Notes: a model not told the origin generated them from the letters alone. A DNA stretch of 64,000 nt from Lacibacter cauensis (GCF_007830055.1 NZ_VLLE01000006.1:62001-126000), one strand, 5' to 3'; positions 37,495 through 49,932 are shown, counted from the first letter of the stretch. Translations and numbers: made by a program.

Positions 37495-40400
37495 TTACTC
37501 TTCTTCATCGAAACTCATGGCTTCTTTGGTAGTAAGGAGTAATTCATACTCTTCTTTGCTACCAACGATCATGTTTTCGAACTCACGCAAGCCTGTACCT
37601 GCAGGTATTGGGTGACCGGTGATTACGTTCTCTTTCAAGCCTAATAAATCATCGGTTTTACCTTCAATTGCAGCAGTGCTTAACACCTTCGTTGTTTCCT
37701 GGAACGATGCAGCAGAGATCCAGCTTTGTACACCCAGAGATGCTTTGGTAATACCAAGCAATACCGGTTGTGCTGTTGCAGGATGTGCATCTCTTACTTC
37801 TACCAGTTTCTTATCTGCACGACGGAGGATGCTGTTCTCTTCACGAAGTTCACGCAGTGTAACGATCTGTCCGGGACGGAACTTATTGCTATCGCCAGGT
37901 TCTGTAACAACTTTCTTGTCGAAGATGCGATCGTTCTCATCGTTAAATTCGAAACGGTCAACAAGGTCTTCTTCCAGGAACTTCGTATCACCAGCGTCGA
38001 TGATTTCTACTTTCTTCATCATCTGGCGCACGATTGTTTCAATATGCTTGTCGTTGATCTTCACACCCTGTAAACGATAAACCTCCTGGATCTCATTCAC
38101 AACGTACTCCTGTACTGCGAAAGGACCTTTGATGGTGAGGATATCACCAGGAGCGATCTGACCATCACTCAACGGAGCACCTGCCTTAATGAAGTCACCT
38201 TCTTGTGCAAGGATCTGACGAGTTAAAGGAACAAGATATTTCTTAGTTACATCATCCTTACTTGTTACGATGATCTCACGGTTACCACGTTTGATGTTAC
38301 CGAAAGCAACCACACCATCAATTTCAGAAACGATAGCAGGGTTACCAGGGTTACGTGCTTCAAACAATTCAGTTACACGAGGAAGACCACCGGTGATATC
38401 ACGGAGCTTACCAAGTACACGTGGGATTTTCACCAACACCTGACCGGCAACTACTTCTTCACCTTCTTCGATCACAATGTGTGAGCCTACAGGTAAGTTA
38501 TAAGACTTGATCTCTTTGCCTTCAACCAGCAATGCAGGGATCTTCGTTTTATCTTTTGTTTCGATAACCACTTTCTCACGGTGACCTGTTTGTTCATCCG
38601 CTTCTTCACGGAAGGTAATACCGTCGATGATGTTTTCGAATTTGATTGTACCGGCGATCTCAGCAATTACAACGTTGTTGAACGGATCCCATGTACAGAT
38701 CGGTTCGCCTTTCTTGATTTGCTGACCATCTTTCACTGTAAGTGTAGCACCGTAAGGAATGTTATTCGTGATCAATAAGCGGTCATTCTTCACATCCATG
38801 ATACGCACCTCACCTGTACGACCGATTACCATCTGTACTTTCTCACCTTCGTTGTTGGTAGCAGTTACAGTACGTAATCCATCGAACTGAATGGTACCAT
38901 CAAATTTAGCCGGCAATGAAGATTCTACTGATGCAGAACCCGCAACACCACCCACGTGGAAGGTACGCAATGTAAGCTGTGTACCAGGCTCACCAATTGA
39001 CTGCGCAGCGATGATACCAACCGCATCACCTTTCTGTGCCGTAGCACCAGTTGCAAGGTTACGGCCATAACATCTTACACACACACCACGCTTGCTTTCG
39101 CAAGTCAATACCGAGCGGATTTCAACTGTTTCAATACCTGCTTCTTCAATCTTTCTTGCAATGGCTGCAGAAATTTGTTCGCCGGCTGCAACAATCAGCT
39201 CTTCGCTTTGCGGATCATACACATCGTGTAATGATGTACGGCCTTCAATACGATCGCTCAATGGTTCAATAATATCTTCGTTATCTTTTAATGCACTTGT
39301 AGCAATACCACGGAGTGTACCGCAATCCTCATCGTTGATTACAACGTCTTGTGCAACGTCTACGAGACGACGAGTCAAATAACCCGCATCCGCTGTTTTC
39401 AACGCCGTATCGGCAAGACCTTTACGGGCACCGTGCGTAGAGATGAAGTAATCCAATACGCTCAGGCCATCTTTAAAGTTACTCAATACAGGGTTTTCGA
39501 TGATCTCGCTTCCTGTAGAACCACTCTTACGAGGTTTCGCCATCAGACCACGGATACCAGCGAGCTGTTTTACCTGCTGCTTACTACCACGTGCACCTGA
39601 GTCAAGCATCATGTACACCGAATTGAAACCTTGCTTATCAGAAGCCATTTCACGAATCAACGTTTCAGTTACACGTGTATCCACACGGCTCCAGATATCG
39701 ATGATCTGGTTGTAACGTTCGTTGTTGGTGATAAGACCCATATTATAGCTGTCCCAAACTTCGTTTACTTCACCTTGTGCGTTTTCTACGAGCTCAGCTT
39801 TGATTTCAGGAATAATCAGGTCATTGATGTTGAACGACAGACCACCCTGGAAGGCTGTGCGGAAACCGAGCGTCTTGATATCATCAAGGAACTTCGCAGT
39901 TTTTGGAACGTTGGTGATTTCGATGATATCGCCAATGATTTCACGAAGGTTTTTCTTTGTTAACAATGCGTTTACGAAACCAACTTCTTTCGGTACAAAC
40001 TGGTTAAAGATGACACGACCTACAGTTGTTTCAATCAACTTGTAAGTCAACTCTCCTGTTTCGGCATTACGTACGTTGGCTTTAACTTTAATCCATGCAT
40101 GAAGATCAACCTGCTTTTCGTTGTAAGCAATGATTACTTCTTCTGCAGAATAGAAAGCTTTACCCTGTCCTTTTACAATTTCTGTATCGGTTGTTTTCTT
40201 TCCTTTTGAAATGTAGTACAAACCGAGTACCATGTCCTGTGAAGGAAGGGTGATCGGCTGACCGTTCTGCGGGTTAAGAATGTTGTGCGAAGCAAGCATC
40301 AACAATTGTGCTTCAAGAATCGCAGCATTGCTTAACGGAACGTGTACCGCCATCTGGTCACCATCAAAGTCGGCGTTAAACGCAGAACATACGAGCGGGT

Positions 40401-41784
40401 GCAATTGAATGGCTTTACCTTCAATCAACTTTGGCTGGAACGCCTGGATCGACAAACGGTGAAGCGTGGGGGCACGGTTCAACATGATCGGGTGACCTTT
40501 CAGAATATTTTCAAGGATATCCCAAACTACAGCTTCCTTCTTGTCTACCAGTTTACGTGCAGACTTCACTGTTTTTACGATACCTCTTTCAATCAGTTTA
40601 CGGATGATGAATGGTTTAAACAATTCAGCAGCCATATCTTTTGGTAAACCGCACTCATGCAGTTTCATTTCAGGACCTACAACGATAACCGAACGACCAG
40701 AATAGTCAACACGCTTACCGAGCAAGTTCTGACGGAAACGACCTTGTTTACCTTTCAATACATCACTCAACGATTTCAATGCACGACCACCTTCCGCTTT
40801 CACCGCATTTGATTTACGGCTGTTATCGAACAATGAATCGATGGCTTCCTGTAACATACGTTTTTCGTTACGAAGGATTACCTCAGGAGCTTTAATCTCG
40901 AGGAGACGCTTCAAACGGTTGTTACGGATAATTACACGACGGTATAAGTCATTCAGATCAGATGATGCGAAACGACCACCATCCAAAGGAACAAGCGGAC
41001 GCAGTTCCGGCGGAATAACGGGGATGTATTGCATCACCATCCATTCAGGACGGTTAGTGATACGTTGGTTTGCATCACGGAAAGCTTCCACAACACTTAA
41101 ACGCTTCAACGCATCTGCACGACGTTGTTGTGAAGTTTCAGTTGCAGCTGCGTTACGCAGATCGTAGCTCAATTGATCGAGATCAATGCGGGCTAACAGA
41201 TCGTGTACAGCTTCAGCACCCATCTTCGCAATGAATTTCTGAGGATCTTCATCGGGCAGGTACTGGTTATCTTTTGGCAATGTATCCAACAGATCGAGGT
41301 ATTCCTCTTCTGTTAACAAATCACCTGTGTTGAGATTTTCTTTAACGCCGGCTTGAATAACCACATAGCGTTCGTAGTAAACGATGGTCTCTAATTTCTT
41401 AGAGCTAACACCGAGTAAGTAACCGATTTTGTTTGGCAACGATTTAAAGTACCAGATGTGTACTACAGGCACCACCAGTTTGATGTGGCCCATACGCTCA
41501 CGACGTACTTTCTTTTCTGTTACTTCTACACCGCAACGGTCGCACACAATGCCTTTGTAACGGATTCGCTTGTACTTACCACAAGCACATTCGAAATCTT
41601 TTACCGGTCCGAAAATTCTTTCGCAGAACAAACCATCACGCTCAGGTTTGTATGTACGATAGTTGATTGTTTCGGGCTTTAATACTTCACCAAAACTGCG
41701 TTCCAGGATGGTATCGGGAGATGCAAGTCCGATGGTGATTTTAGAAAACGTTGGCCTCTGACGATTATCTTTTCTGAATGCCAT
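37495..41784 (-). CDS. rpoC: RNA polymerase beta' subunit
   Basis: 1,429 residues from the ATG at 41784 (MAFRKDN), the usual Bacteroidota start; an ATG 12 codons upstream is less likely. Motifs: zinc-binding [20 protein letters not shown], the catalytic NADFDGDQ at about 470-477 with three Asp for Mg2+, the trigger-loop region, and a second zinc cluster with [11 protein letters not shown]. It forms the catalytic centre together with RpoB, 121 bases upstream. Length and motifs are normal for Bacteroidota. It ends the minus-strand cluster and is closed by a terminator. Confidence 0.99.
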   Translation of the reverse strand: MAFRKDNRQRPTFSKITIGLASPDTILERSFGEVLKPETINYRTYKPERDGLFCERIFGPVKDFECACGKYKRIRYKGIVCDRCGVEVTEKKVRRERMGHIKLVVPVVHIWYFKSLPNKIGYLLGVSSKKLETIVYYERYVVIQAGVKENLNTGDLLTEEEYLDLLDTLPKDNQYLPDEDPQKFIAKMGAEAVHDLLARIDLDQLSYDLRNAAATETSQQRRADALKRLSVVEAFRDANQRITNRPEWMVMQYIPVIPPELRPLVPLDGGRFASSDLNDLYRRVIIRNNRLKRLLEIKAPEVILRNEKRMLQEAIDSLFDNSRKSNAVKAEGGRALKSLSDVLKGKQGRFRQNLLGKRVDYSGRSVIVVGPEMKLHECGLPKDMAAELFKPFIIRKLIERGIVKTVKSARKLVDKKEAVVWDILENILKGHPIMLNRAPTLHRLSIQAFQPKLIEGKAIQLHPLVCSAFNADFDGDQMAVHVPLSNAAILEAQLLMLASHNILNPQNGQPITLPSQDMVLGLYYISKGKKTTDTEIVKGQGKAFYSAEEVIIAYNEKQVDLHAWIKVKANVRNAETGELTYKLIETTVGRVIFNQFVPKEVGFVNALLTKKNLREIIGDIIEITNVPKTAKFLDDIKTLGFRTAFQGGLSFNINDLIIPEIKAELVENAQGEVNEVWDSYNMGLITNNERYNQIIDIWSRVDTRVTETLIREMASDKQGFNSVYMMLDSGARGSKQQVKQLAGIRGLMAKPRKSGSTGSEIIENPVLSNFKDGLSVLDYFISTHGARKGLADTALKTADAGYLTRRLVDVAQDVVINDEDCGTLRGIATSALKDNEDIIEPLSDRIEGRTSLHDVYDPQSEELIVAAGEQISAAIARKIEEAGIETVEIRSVLTCESKRGVCVRCYGRNLATGATAQKGDAVGIIAAQSIGEPGTQLTLRTFHVGGVAGSASVESSLPAKFDGTIQFDGLRTVTATNNEGEKVQMVIGRTGEVRIMDVKNDRLLITNNIPYGATLTVKDGQQIKKGEPICTWDPFNNVVIAEIAGTIKFENIIDGITFREEADEQTGHREKVVIETKDKTKIPALLVEGKEIKSYNLPVGSHIVIEEGEEVVAGQVLVKIPRVLGKLRDITGGLPRVTELFEARNPGNPAIVSEIDGVVAFGNIKRGNREIIVTSKDDVTKKYLVPLTRQILAQEGDFIKAGAPLSDGQIAPGDILTIKGPFAVQEYVVNEIQEVYRLQGVKINDKHIETIVRQMMKKVEIIDAGDTKFLEEDLVDRFEFNDENDRIFDKKVVTEPGDSNKFRPGQIVTLRELREENSILRRADKKLVEVRDAHPATAQPVLLGITKASLGVQSWISAASFQETTKVLSTAAIEGKTDDLLGLKENVITGHPIPAGTGLREFENMIVGSKEEYELLLTTKEAMSFDEEE

Positions 41785-41869
41785 ATGTTTATTTTCGATT
41801 TTAGATTTACGAAGTACCATTTGCTACATTCCGGTTATTGTACTTCAACTGTTCGCCGGAACAACAGGA

Positions 41870-41901
41870 AACCGGTAACCAGTAACTGGCAACCGGTAAC
41901 C
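41870..41901. repeat. Short repeat/hairpin between rpoB and rpoC
   Basis: AACCGGTAACC occurs twice (41870-41880 and 41891-41901) around a small hairpin CCAGT-A-ACTGG (41879-41889). It sits just after the rpoB stop and could be a processing or stability element of the rpoBC mRNA, or a chance repeat. Confidence 0.5.
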
Positions 41902-41905
41902 GGAA

Positions 41906-44900
41906 TTACTCTTCAAATTTCAGGTCTAAGCCCAAGCCTCTTAATTCATGAACCAATACGTTGAATGATTCAGGAACACCTGGTCTTGGAACGTTATCAC
42001 CTTTAACGATGGCCTCATAAGTTTTTGCACGACCCATGATGTCATCCGATTTGATTGTAAGTAACTCCTGCAGGATGTTAGACGCACCGTATGCTTCCAA
42101 TGCCCATACCTCCATTTCACCAAAACGCTGACCACCGAACTGTGCCTTACCACCCAACGGTTGTTGTGTGATTAAGCTGTATGGTCCGATTGAACGGGCG
42201 TGCATCTTATCATCAACCATGTGGTGCAGTTTGATCATGTAAATGATACCAACTGTTGCCTTCTGGTGGAAACGCTCACCTGTTTCGCCATCGTAAAGGA
42301 ATGTATGACCGAAGGTTGGTAAACCTGCTTCAGCAATATGTCCTGCAATTTCTTCAACCGTAGCACCATCGAAGATTGGTGTAGCGAACTTCACACCTAA
42401 TTTTTCACCAGCCCAACCAAGTACAGTTTCGTAAATCTGTCCAAGGTTCATACGGCTAGGTACACCAAGCGGGTTCAATACGATGTCAACCGGAGTACCG
42501 TCTTCAAGGAACGGCATATCTTCCTGGCGAACGATTTTTGCAACGATACCTTTGTTACCGTGACGACCCGCCATCTTATCACCCACTTTCAGTTTACGCT
42601 TAACAGCCAAGTAAACTTTAGCAAGTTTCAATACACCGGCTGGCAATTCATCACCAATAGAGATGTTGAACTTCTCACGCTTGTAACGGCCGAGTTCCTC
42701 GTTGTATTTGATGTTGTAGTTGTGCAACAATTGGTTGATCCATTCGTCAGTTACTGCATCACCTGTCCAACCTAAAGGATTAACGTTTGCATAGTCAATA
42801 CCAGCAAGGTTCTTTTGGTTAAACTTAGCGCCTTTACCAATTAATGATTCGCCGAAGTTGTTGTTAACGCCTGCAGAAGTTTTATCCTTCAGCAACGATA
42901 ACAATTTGCTCAGCAATACATCCAGTAAATCCGCTGTATTCTTTTCGTGAATCTTTTCTACTTTTTCCAGCAATGCTTTTTCACGGATCTTACCATTCTT
43001 ATCTTTCTTCGCACGTTGGAAAAGTTTCTTATCAATTACCACACCTTCTGTACCACTTGGAGCTTTCAGTGAAGCATCTTTTGCATCACCTGCTTTATCA
43101 CCAAAGATGGCACGCAACAATTTCTCTTCAGGAGTTGGATCGCTTTCTCCTTTAGGTGTGATCTTACCAATGAGGATATCACCTTCTTTGATAGCTGCAC
43201 CAATACGGATGATACCGTTCTGATCGAGATCTTTTGTTGCTTCCTCACTTACGTTTGGAATATCCGGAGTTAATTCTTCTTCACCCAATTTCGTATCACG
43301 TACTTCGAGTTCGTATTCTTCAACGTGTACAGAAGTAAAGAGATCTTCTTTCACAACTTTTTCGTTGATTACGATGGCATCCTCGAAGTTGTAACCTTTC
43401 CATGGCATGAACGCTACCTTCAGGTTGCGACCCAATGCCAGTTCGCCATCTTTCACTGCATAACCTTCAGTAAGGAAGTCGCCTTCTTTTACTGCCTGTC
43501 CTTTCTTAACGCAAGGTTTCAGGTTAATACAAGTGCTTTGGTTTGTTTTGATAAACTTCGTGAGCTTGTAGATTTTCAGATCATCTTCAAAGCTTACCAA
43601 ACGTTGCTCTTCGCTTCTTTCGTAACGAACGTGAATTTCAATTGCATCAACATACTCAACTACACCTTTACCTTCAGCGTTTAACTGAATACGGCTGTCA
43701 CGAGCTGCCATTGCTTCCAAACCTGTACCTACGATAGGCGCCTGCGGACGTACAAGCGGCACTGCCTGACGTTGCATGTTCGATCCCATCAATGCACGGT
43801 TGGCATCATCATGCTCAAGGAACGGAATCAGTGACGCACTCAAACCAACAATCTGGTTAGGCGCAACGTCCATGTATTCCACCTCTGCTCTTTCAAGAAT
43901 CGGGAAGTCGCCACTTTCACGTGAACGAACTTTTTCTTCAATGATGTTTCCTTTATCGTCGATGTCGATATTTACCTGAGCAATCTTCGCTGTATCTTCT
44001 TCTTCTGCACTCAGGTAAGTAAGATTTTTTACATCGGCTTTACCATTTTCTACTTTACGATAAGGCGTTTCAATAAAGCCCATATCGTTTACTGTAGCGT
44101 GTACGCAAAGAGTAGAGATCAAACCGATGTTCGGACCTTCAGGCGTTTCAATTGTACACAAACGACCATAGTGGCTGTAGTGTACGTCACGCACCTCGAA
44201 ACCTGCTCTTTCACGACTCAAACCACCGGGTCCGAGTGCGGAGATACGACGTTTGTGTGTGATCTCAGAAAGCGGGTTTGTCTGATCAAGGAACTGTGAT
44301 AACTGTGATGTACCGAAGAACGAGTTGATCACTGATGACAATGTTCTTGCATTAATCAGATCAACCGGAGTAAATACCTCGTTGTCACGTACGTTCATAC
44401 GCTCACGGATGGTACGGGCCATACGTGCCAGACCTACGCCGAACTGAGCATACAACTGCTCGCCCACTGTACGTACACGACGGTTGCTCAAGTGATCGAT
44501 ATCATCAATTTCAGCTTTAGCGTTGGTTAACTTCACCAGGTATTTGATGATGGCGATGATATCATCTTTCGTCAATACCTTCTTCTCAATCGGGAAGTTT
44601 AAGCCAAGCTTACGGTTGATCTTGTAACGACCAACTTCACCGAGATCGTAACGCTTATCGCTGAAGAATAATTTATCGATAATACCACGTGCAGTTTCGT
44701 TATCAGGAGCATCAGCACCACGCAACTGGCGATAGATGTGCTGTACCGCTTCCAACTCACTGTTCGAAGTATCTTTGTTTAATGTGTTGTAGATGATTGC
44801 GAAATCGCCGCTCACTTCTTCTTTCTGAACGAATACGCTCTTCACTTCCATTTCGCTGATCATTTCAATCGCTTCAGCGTCAAGAATAGAATCACGCTCC

Positions 44901-45718
44901 AATACCACTTCGTTACGCTCAATGCTCACAACCTCACCGGTATCTTCGTCTACGAAATCTTCTACCCAGCTACGGAGTACACGGGCAGCTAAACGCTTGC
45001 CTTCGTATTTTTCCAATGCTTTTTTATCTGCTTTTACTTCATCAGCCATACCAAACAGTTCAAGGATGTCCTTGTCTGTTTCGAAGCCAATAGAACGTAA
45101 TAAAGTAGTTACAGGGAACTTTTTCTTACGGTCGATGTACGCATACATTACGTTGTTGATGTCTGTAGCAAACTCCATCCAGGCACCTTTGAACGGAATT
45201 ACACGAGCCGAGTAGATCTTGGTTCCGTTGGGGTGAATAGACTGACCGAAGAATACACCAGGAGAACGGTGTAACTGAGATACCACTACACGCTCAGCAC
45301 CGTTGATCACGAATGTACCACGGGGAGTCATGTAAGGGATATTTCCTAAAAACACATCCTGAACGATGGTCTGGAAATCAACGTGCTCCTCATCGTTACA
45401 GCTCAAACGGAGTTTGGCCTTGAGAGGAACCGCATATGTTAATCCACGCTCCATACATTCTTCAATAGAATAACGGGGAGGATCAATAAAGTAATCTAAG
45501 AATTCCAGAACGAAAATGTTACGTGTATCGGTAATAGGAAAGTTTTCCTTGAATACACGGAACAACCCTTCAATGTTACGCTTATCAGGCGTGGTTTCCA
45601 GCTGGAAATACTCTTTAAAAGATTGAATCTGAATGCCGAGCAGGTCGGGAATTTCTGCAAGGTGCTTAACTTTTCCGAAATTAATTCTCTTGCTTGCTGC
45701 AACTCTTGATGAAGACAT
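41906..45718 (-). CDS. rpoB: RNA polymerase beta subunit
   Basis: 1,270 residues, full length for Bacteroidota. The rifampicin-binding region reads [20 protein letters not shown] followed by [20 protein letters not shown]; the positions usually changed in resistance (D516, H526 and S531 by E. coli numbering) are the sensitive residues. The C-terminal part has MAGRHGNKG and [20 protein letters not shown]. It pairs with RpoC. Unlike in E. coli it is not directly behind rplL: a surface-protein gene intervenes and a separate promoter lies at 45852-45882. Confidence 0.99.
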   Translation of the reverse strand: MSSSRVAASKRINFGKVKHLAEIPDLLGIQIQSFKEYFQLETTPDKRNIEGLFRVFKENFPITDTRNIFVLEFLDYFIDPPRYSIEECMERGLTYAVPLKAKLRLSCNDEEHVDFQTIVQDVFLGNIPYMTPRGTFVINGAERVVVSQLHRSPGVFFGQSIHPNGTKIYSARVIPFKGAWMEFATDINNVMYAYIDRKKKFPVTTLLRSIGFETDKDILELFGMADEVKADKKALEKYEGKRLAARVLRSWVEDFVDEDTGEVVSIERNEVVLERDSILDAEAIEMISEMEVKSVFVQKEEVSGDFAIIYNTLNKDTSNSELEAVQHIYRQLRGADAPDNETARGIIDKLFFSDKRYDLGEVGRYKINRKLGLNFPIEKKVLTKDDIIAIIKYLVKLTNAKAEIDDIDHLSNRRVRTVGEQLYAQFGVGLARMARTIRERMNVRDNEVFTPVDLINARTLSSVINSFFGTSQLSQFLDQTNPLSEITHKRRISALGPGGLSRERAGFEVRDVHYSHYGRLCTIETPEGPNIGLISTLCVHATVNDMGFIETPYRKVENGKADVKNLTYLSAEEEDTAKIAQVNIDIDDKGNIIEEKVRSRESGDFPILERAEVEYMDVAPNQIVGLSASLIPFLEHDDANRALMGSNMQRQAVPLVRPQAPIVGTGLEAMAARDSRIQLNAEGKGVVEYVDAIEIHVRYERSEEQRLVSFEDDLKIYKLTKFIKTNQSTCINLKPCVKKGQAVKEGDFLTEGYAVKDGELALGRNLKVAFMPWKGYNFEDAIVINEKVVKEDLFTSVHVEEYELEVRDTKLGEEELTPDIPNVSEEATKDLDQNGIIRIGAAIKEGDILIGKITPKGESDPTPEEKLLRAIFGDKAGDAKDASLKAPSGTEGVVIDKKLFQRAKKDKNGKIREKALLEKVEKIHEKNTADLLDVLLSKLLSLLKDKTSAGVNNNFGESLIGKGAKFNQKNLAGIDYANVNPLGWTGDAVTDEWINQLLHNYNIKYNEELGRYKREKFNISIGDELPAGVLKLAKVYLAVKRKLKVGDKMAGRHGNKGIVAKIVRQEDMPFLEDGTPVDIVLNPLGVPSRMNLGQIYETVLGWAGEKLGVKFATPIFDGATVEEIAGHIAEAGLPTFGHTFLYDGETGERFHQKATVGIIYMIKLHHMVDDKMHARSIGPYSLITQQPLGGKAQFGGQRFGEMEVWALEAYGASNILQELLTIKSDDIMGRAKTYEAIVKGDNVPRPGVPESFNVLVHELRGLGLDLKFEE

Positions 45719-45851
45719 ATGTTCTTACCGGTTTTTAAGTTTGTGCACACGAATAGCTCACCGTCTTTTTGCAAAGACAAGTAAATTGATTTTCAGTTAT
45801 TTATGACTGTAATTGGGCGCCAACTTGCTATTCAGCCTAAATTTAGGGAGG

Positions 45852-45882
45852 CAAAGTTAATGATATTGTGCGTTGGAACAAA
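45852..45882 (-). promoter_or_regulatory. rpoBC promoter
   Basis: On the minus strand: TTTG (45882-45879), 19 bases, TAACTTTG (45859-45852), a full match to the Bacteroidota consensus. The predicted start near 45845 gives a leader of about 127 bases before rpoB. Confidence 0.78.
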
Positions 45883-45964
45883 ATTTGATTGGCAGCATTT
45901 GTCCCCGTTTTGTCAGAGTTGGGAAAAGTTGGCAGTTTAGCAGAGCCAACTACCCCCATCTACT

Positions 45965-48013
45965 TTATCGAATGAGTATAAAACTTCCTTTTCGGCTAAC
46001 ATCTTTTCCGGTTACGAGATCTTTGTACGTTAAGGTCCAAACATAATTAGCCGCAGGTTGTGCCACGCCGTTCACTTTCCCATCCCATGGTTTGGTCCAG
46101 TCGTTTGTTTCAAATACCAGCCCACCCCAGCGGTTATAAATTCTAAACTGCAAATTCTCTACTGCTAATGCATTCAATGGACCAAAGAAATCGTTTAACC
46201 CGTCGCCGTTGGGAGTAAATGCAGTCGGCACATCAATTCTGCAGGTGCGTAACTGGATAACCTCTTTCGATATACTGCTGCTGCACCCAAGATCGTTCGT
46301 AATGGTATAGGTTACAGTGTATTTTACTTCGTTTGTGTTCGACGGATACAAATGCGGCAACGGAAGCGAATCGGTACTTGTAGTACCATCGCCAAACTGC
46401 CACAAGAATTGTAAAGGTCTTTCGGTAACTGGAGCCGGATTTACCAACAATAAGCTATCAGGGCAAATAAACCGGTTTACATCAAATTCCGCCTGCAGGA
46501 AATTATTAAGACGAACATCCTGCGCACTTGTATCGCTGCAGAAACCGTTCGATACAATCAACGTAGCTTTCTTGGTTCCAAAACTGTTATAAATAATTTG
46601 CTCCTGTTGTTGATTACCTGATCCGCTTGCTGCAAAATTCCATTGCCAGCTGTTAATGCCATTACCACCGGGATGCGTATATAAGACCGTATCTGCCTGG
46701 CAACCGTAAGCAATGTTGTAGGTGAACGAGGCGTTTACAGTATCTAAAACAGAAAAACTTAATTGTGATGGAGGCGTTGCCTGGCTGCATTCGTCAACAA
46801 TGGTATTGCCATCAAACCCAGAGCGAAGTGCAATGGTAAAATTTCCTGCTTGTTGCAAAGGCTGGGCAAATGTTACAATAATGTCACCCGTTAATCCATC
46901 TGCATTGCAATTACCTCTGGCACCGGTTATTGTTACAGGATAGGTGCCCGTAATACTAAAGTCTGAACCGGATGCATCAATTGAACTGCAGCGAATCAAT
47001 TTTTTAAATACAAAACGAACACTATTTGGTGCACAGCTTACCGGAGCAATACTATCGAATGCTGTTGGTTGCAATGCTATTACAGTAAACGGGACGGTAT
47101 TGGTTGTTGGTATTGACCGATCGCATACATCAAGGATAGTGTTGCCATCGCTTCCGTTTTTCAATTGCAGCGCATAATTGCCGGGAGGTAACGGTTGCGA
47201 TAAGGTGATTACTACCGAATCGGTTTCGAAACTGCTGTTACAGCCGATCGGGCGCATATTCGTTGCCGTTATATTACCGGGAAATGCAACAACGTCACTT
47301 CCATTCGCTGCAATGGAGCTGCATTTCATTTTCTTGTTAAGTTTCAGGCGAAGTTCATTAGCCGCACAATTGGTGCGGACTTGCTGCATCAGTGGTTCTT
47401 TCGGATCGGTAATTACTGCCGTTCCTCCACCGAATGAAAGCTTGTATCCTTTTTGCGAGTTAGAGAAATTGCTGATCATCAGCAAATATGTTTTGCCCGC
47501 AACAATATTTGGCAAGCGACTGTACTTGGGGGGATTATTGCCTCCATACGAACCACACTCAATCAAAGAACTTGCGTTTGAAGCTGTACCTGTCTGCCCA
47601 GTCAACCCCGACCAGTTAGCCGCTACTACACGACCTGTATTACTGTAAACTGTATTCGGATCAATACCGGTAACATCCCATATCTGCCAGTCATAATCAT
47701 CGCTTGTATTAATGGGATCAATTAAAAAACCAAGACTACCCGATGTAAAGCAAGTGAACTTGTACCAGAATGGATTGACATCGTAATACCTGTTTTGATT
47801 GGGATTACATCCGGGAACAATAATCTCATTGTTTTGACAGCTTGGAACATTGTTTTGCAAAAACACACCGGTACCACAAACCGGAAATGCAGTTGCAGGT
47901 GTTTGCCCAAGTGTTGTGCATTGTGCCTGTAATTTGCCTGTAAATCCGGCACAGAAACAAAACAGGAAAATGGTAAGAAGAAAAAACTGAGATAAGTGTT
48001 GCTTATTATTCAT
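45965..48013 (-). CDS. Type IX secretion surface protein with PKD-like and gliding-motility C-terminal domains
   Basis: 682 residues from the ATG at 48013, chosen because it is followed at once by a signal peptide (about 1-30, ending LQAQC); an ATG 34 codons upstream would bury it. Domains: a Cys-rich N-terminal segment, two similar Ig-like repeats of about 100 residues (each with a CSSI...GSD core and an SGFDGNTI or NGSDGNTI turn), two PKD-like domains (one with LWQFGDGTTSTD), and a C-terminal gliding-motility-associated domain containing PTAFTPNGDGLNDFF and YNRWGGLVFE. That C-terminal domain (CHU_C/TIGR04131) sends proteins to the type IX secretion system. The function is probably adhesion or matrix binding. 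It breaks the usual rplL-rpoB order. Confidence 0.9.
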   Translation of the reverse strand: MNNKQHLSQFFLLTIFLFCFCAGFTGKLQAQCTTLGQTPATAFPVCGTGVFLQNNVPSCQNNEIIVPGCNPNQNRYYDVNPFWYKFTCFTSGSLGFLIDPINTSDDYDWQIWDVTGIDPNTVYSNTGRVVAANWSGLTGQTGTASNASSLIECGSYGGNNPPKYSRLPNIVAGKTYLLMISNFSNSQKGYKLSFGGGTAVITDPKEPLMQQVRTNCAANELRLKLNKKMKCSSIAANGSDVVAFPGNITATNMRPIGCNSSFETDSVVITLSQPLPPGNYALQLKNGSDGNTILDVCDRSIPTTNTVPFTVIALQPTAFDSIAPVSCAPNSVRFVFKKLIRCSSIDASGSDFSITGTYPVTITGARGNCNADGLTGDIIVTFAQPLQQAGNFTIALRSGFDGNTIVDECSQATPPSQLSFSVLDTVNASFTYNIAYGCQADTVLYTHPGGNGINSWQWNFAASGSGNQQQEQIIYNSFGTKKATLIVSNGFCSDTSAQDVRLNNFLQAEFDVNRFICPDSLLLVNPAPVTERPLQFLWQFGDGTTSTDSLPLPHLYPSNTNEVKYTVTYTITNDLGCSSSISKEVIQLRTCRIDVPTAFTPNGDGLNDFFGPLNALAVENLQFRIYNRWGGLVFETNDWTKPWDGKVNGVAQPAANYVWTLTYKDLVTGKDVSRKGSFILIR

Positions 48014-48030
48014 GTACTTGCTTGCGGCTA

Positions 48031-48059
48031 CAAAAATAGCCGTGTTTGACTGTAGACAA
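48031..48059 (-). promoter_or_regulatory. Promoter of the type IX surface-protein gene
   Basis: On the minus strand: TTG (48059-48057), 18 bases, TATTTTTG (48038-48031). The -7 box lies in a small hairpin GGCTA-TTTTTG-TAGCC. This would give a short leader of about 12 bases. Confidence 0.6.
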
Positions 48060-48084
48060 TCGCCATTTGTAAAACGTTGCGCAC

Positions 48085-48110
48085 AAAAAACCCCGACACA
48101 TTGGTCGGGG
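48085..48110 (-). terminator. rplKAJL terminator
   Basis: The stem CCCCGAC/GTCGGGG (48091-48097 and 48104-48110) with a 6-base loop is followed on the minus strand by TTTTTTG. It lies about 24 bases after the rplL stop and separates it from the surface-protein gene. Confidence 0.92.
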
Positions 48111-48133
48111 TTCAACTTATTGTAAGAAATGCA

Positions 48134-48508
48134 TTAAGCAATCTCAACATCAGCACCTGCTTCTTTCAGCTTAGCTGCGATATCTTCAGCTTCTGCTTTA
48201 GAAACACCTTCTTTAACTGGTTTTGGTGCACCGTCAACGAGGTCTTTTGCTTCTTTCAGACCGAGACCAGTTAAGTCTTTAACGATCTTAACTACGTTCA
48301 GTTTAGAAGCACCACCGCTCTTCAGGATTACATCGAATGAAGTTTTTTCTTCAGCAGCAGCAGCGCCACCACCGTCGCCTGCAGCAACTACTACAGCTGC
48401 AGCAGCTGGTTCAATACCGTAATCTGCTTTCAGAACGTCTGCTAATTCCTGAACTTCTTTAACTGTTAAGCTTACTAATGATTCAGCTAATGCTTTAATA
48501 TCTGCCAT
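48134..48508 (-). CDS. rplL: 50S ribosomal protein L7/L12
   Basis: 124 residues: N-terminal dimerisation helices ([14 protein letters not shown]), an Ala/Gly-rich hinge near 37-54, and the C-terminal factor-binding domain with [30 protein letters not shown] and a [10 protein letters not shown] end. The L7/L12 stalk recruits translation GTPases. It follows rplJ after 150 bases, longer than usual, containing a palindrome at 48627-48640 and a -7-like TAATTTTG (48619-48612), so an extra promoter here is possible. A terminator follows. Confidence 0.99.
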   Translation of the reverse strand: MADIKALAESLVSLTVKEVQELADVLKADYGIEPAAAAVVVAAGDGGGAAAAEEKTSFDVILKSGGASKLNVVKIVKDLTGLGLKEAKDLVDGAPKPVKEGVSKAEAEDIAAKLKEAGADVEIA

Positions 48509-48658
48509 TGTTTTACTTTTTAACCGCCTTCATTCTCTTCAGGAGTCCGGCGGATGGTTATTAATTGTACCCCATTTGAACCTCAGAGGCATTGGTTACT
48601 ATTTTTCAGTACAAAATTAGATGTACGAAGTACGTACTTCCAACTTCGTTCTTCATAC

Positions 48659-49186
48659 TTATTCTGCAGGTGCAGCTTCAGCAGTTGCTTCTCCCTTTGT
48701 TTCAGCGTTATGCAGCAATGCAGCAATAACACGTTTTGCAGGAGACTGGAGCAAGCCGATAACTTCGCCGATGAGCTCGTTCTTCGTCTTGATCTGTGTC
48801 AGCGCTTTCAACTGATTATCGCCGGCATAAACATCACCATTGATAAATGCAGCTTTCAACACTGGCTTTTCACCGTTGCTTTCCTTACGGAATGAGCTGA
48901 TGATCAAAGCTGGTTCTTTTGGATTTTCTGAAAACAACAAAGCTGTTACATTATTCAATGCATCAAATACACCAGTGTAACGCTCAGCATCCAAAGATTC
49001 CAATGCTTTTTTAATAAGTGTGTTCTTAGCCACTTTCATTTCAACATTTTTATCGAAACAAGCACGGCGCAGTTTGCTCACTTGCTCTACAGTTAACGAT
49101 TCTGTATCGGTAATGTAGAAGTTATTGTATTGACTGAACTTGCCTTTCAGCACTTCAATCACTTCATTTTTTTGATCTTTTGTCAT
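48659..49186 (-). CDS. rplJ: 50S ribosomal protein L10
   Basis: 175 residues, normal for L10 in this phylum: MTKDQKNEVIEVLKGKF start, KVAKNTLIKKALES near 55-68, and a C-terminal Ala/Glu-rich tail that carries the L7/L12 dimers. It binds 23S rRNA at the stalk base. It lies 28 bases after rplA. There is no room for an L10-leader between rplA and rplJ, so any autocontrol would act elsewhere. Confidence 0.98.
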   Translation of the reverse strand: MTKDQKNEVIEVLKGKFSQYNNFYITDTESLTVEQVSKLRRACFDKNVEMKVAKNTLIKKALESLDAERYTGVFDALNNVTALLFSENPKEPALIISSFRKESNGEKPVLKAAFINGDVYAGDNQLKALTQIKTKNELIGEVIGLLQSPAKRVIAALLHNAETKGEATAEAAPAE

Positions 49187-49214
49187 GATTTTAGTTTTAA
49201 TAACCCTGAAAGGA

Positions 49215-49907
49215 TTAGTTCATGAATGATTTTGTGTCAACATTAATGGCAGGGCTCATTGTACTTGCCATGTAAACGCTTTTCAGGTAGGTACCTTTTG
49301 CAGTAGAAGGTTTTGCTTTTACCAGTGCATTGAGGAACTCTTGTGTGTTCTCAGCAATTTTTTCCGGAGCAAAACTTACTCGGCCAATAGAAGCGTGAAC
49401 GATACCCGCTTTATCAACCTTAAATGCAATCTTACCACCTTTTACTTCGTTTACTGCTGCTGCTACATCGTTTGTAACAGTACCAGTTTTGGGGTTTGGC
49501 ATTAAGTTACGAGGACCTAACACTTTACCGAGTTTACCAATCTTAGGCATTACAGCAGGAGTAGCAATGATTACATCGATATCTGTCCAGCCGCCTTCAA
49601 TTTTAGTAATGAACTCATCCAATCCTACATGATCAGCACCTGCTGCTTTCGCATCAGCTTCCTTATCAGGAGTACAAAGAACGAGTACACGTTTTGTTTT
49701 ACCAGTACCGTGTGGTAATGTTACTGTACCACGGATAGCCTGGTCTGCTTTCTTAGGATCAACACCTAAGCGAACGTGAACGTCAACAGAGCTATCGAAC
49801 TTAGTGCAGTTAATTTCTTTTACGAGTGTTGAAGCATCTTTCAGGGAATAAACTTTATTGTTATCCACCTTTGCTTCTGCTACTTTTCTTTTCTTAGTCA
49901 AAGACAT
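49215..49907 (-). CDS. rplA: 50S ribosomal protein L1
   Basis: 230 residues, typical length. It shows [32 protein letters not shown] and [20 protein letters not shown], the L1 signature, in the central part. L1 forms the mobile stalk that moves the E-site tRNA and, in other bacteria, represses the rplK-rplA mRNA. It follows rplK by 25 bases in the same transcript. The start ATG at 49907 is supported by the conserved start [15 protein letters not shown]. Confidence 0.99.
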   Translation of the reverse strand: MSLTKKRKVAEAKVDNNKVYSLKDASTLVKEINCTKFDSSVDVHVRLGVDPKKADQAIRGTVTLPHGTGKTKRVLVLCTPDKEADAKAAGADHVGLDEFITKIEGGWTDIDVIIATPAVMPKIGKLGKVLGPRNLMPNPKTGTVTNDVAAAVNEVKGGKIAFKVDKAGIVHASIGRVSFAPEKIAENTQEFLNALVKAKPSTAKGTYLKSVYMASTMSPAINVDTKSFMN

Positions 49908-49932
49908 GTTTCAAAAATTTGAGGTGAATAAT

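Noticed and set aside
41785-41820. Longer N-terminus for rpoC (12 extra codons)
   Set aside because: The ATG at 41784 gives the family-standard MAFRKDN start; the extension is basic and unlike relatives. The same reasoning was used for rplK, hpf, the type IX protein and traM.
37495-45718. Many plus-strand open frames opposite rpoC and rpoB
   Set aside because: They are shadows of highly biased codons in the polymerase genes, with no independent start signals.
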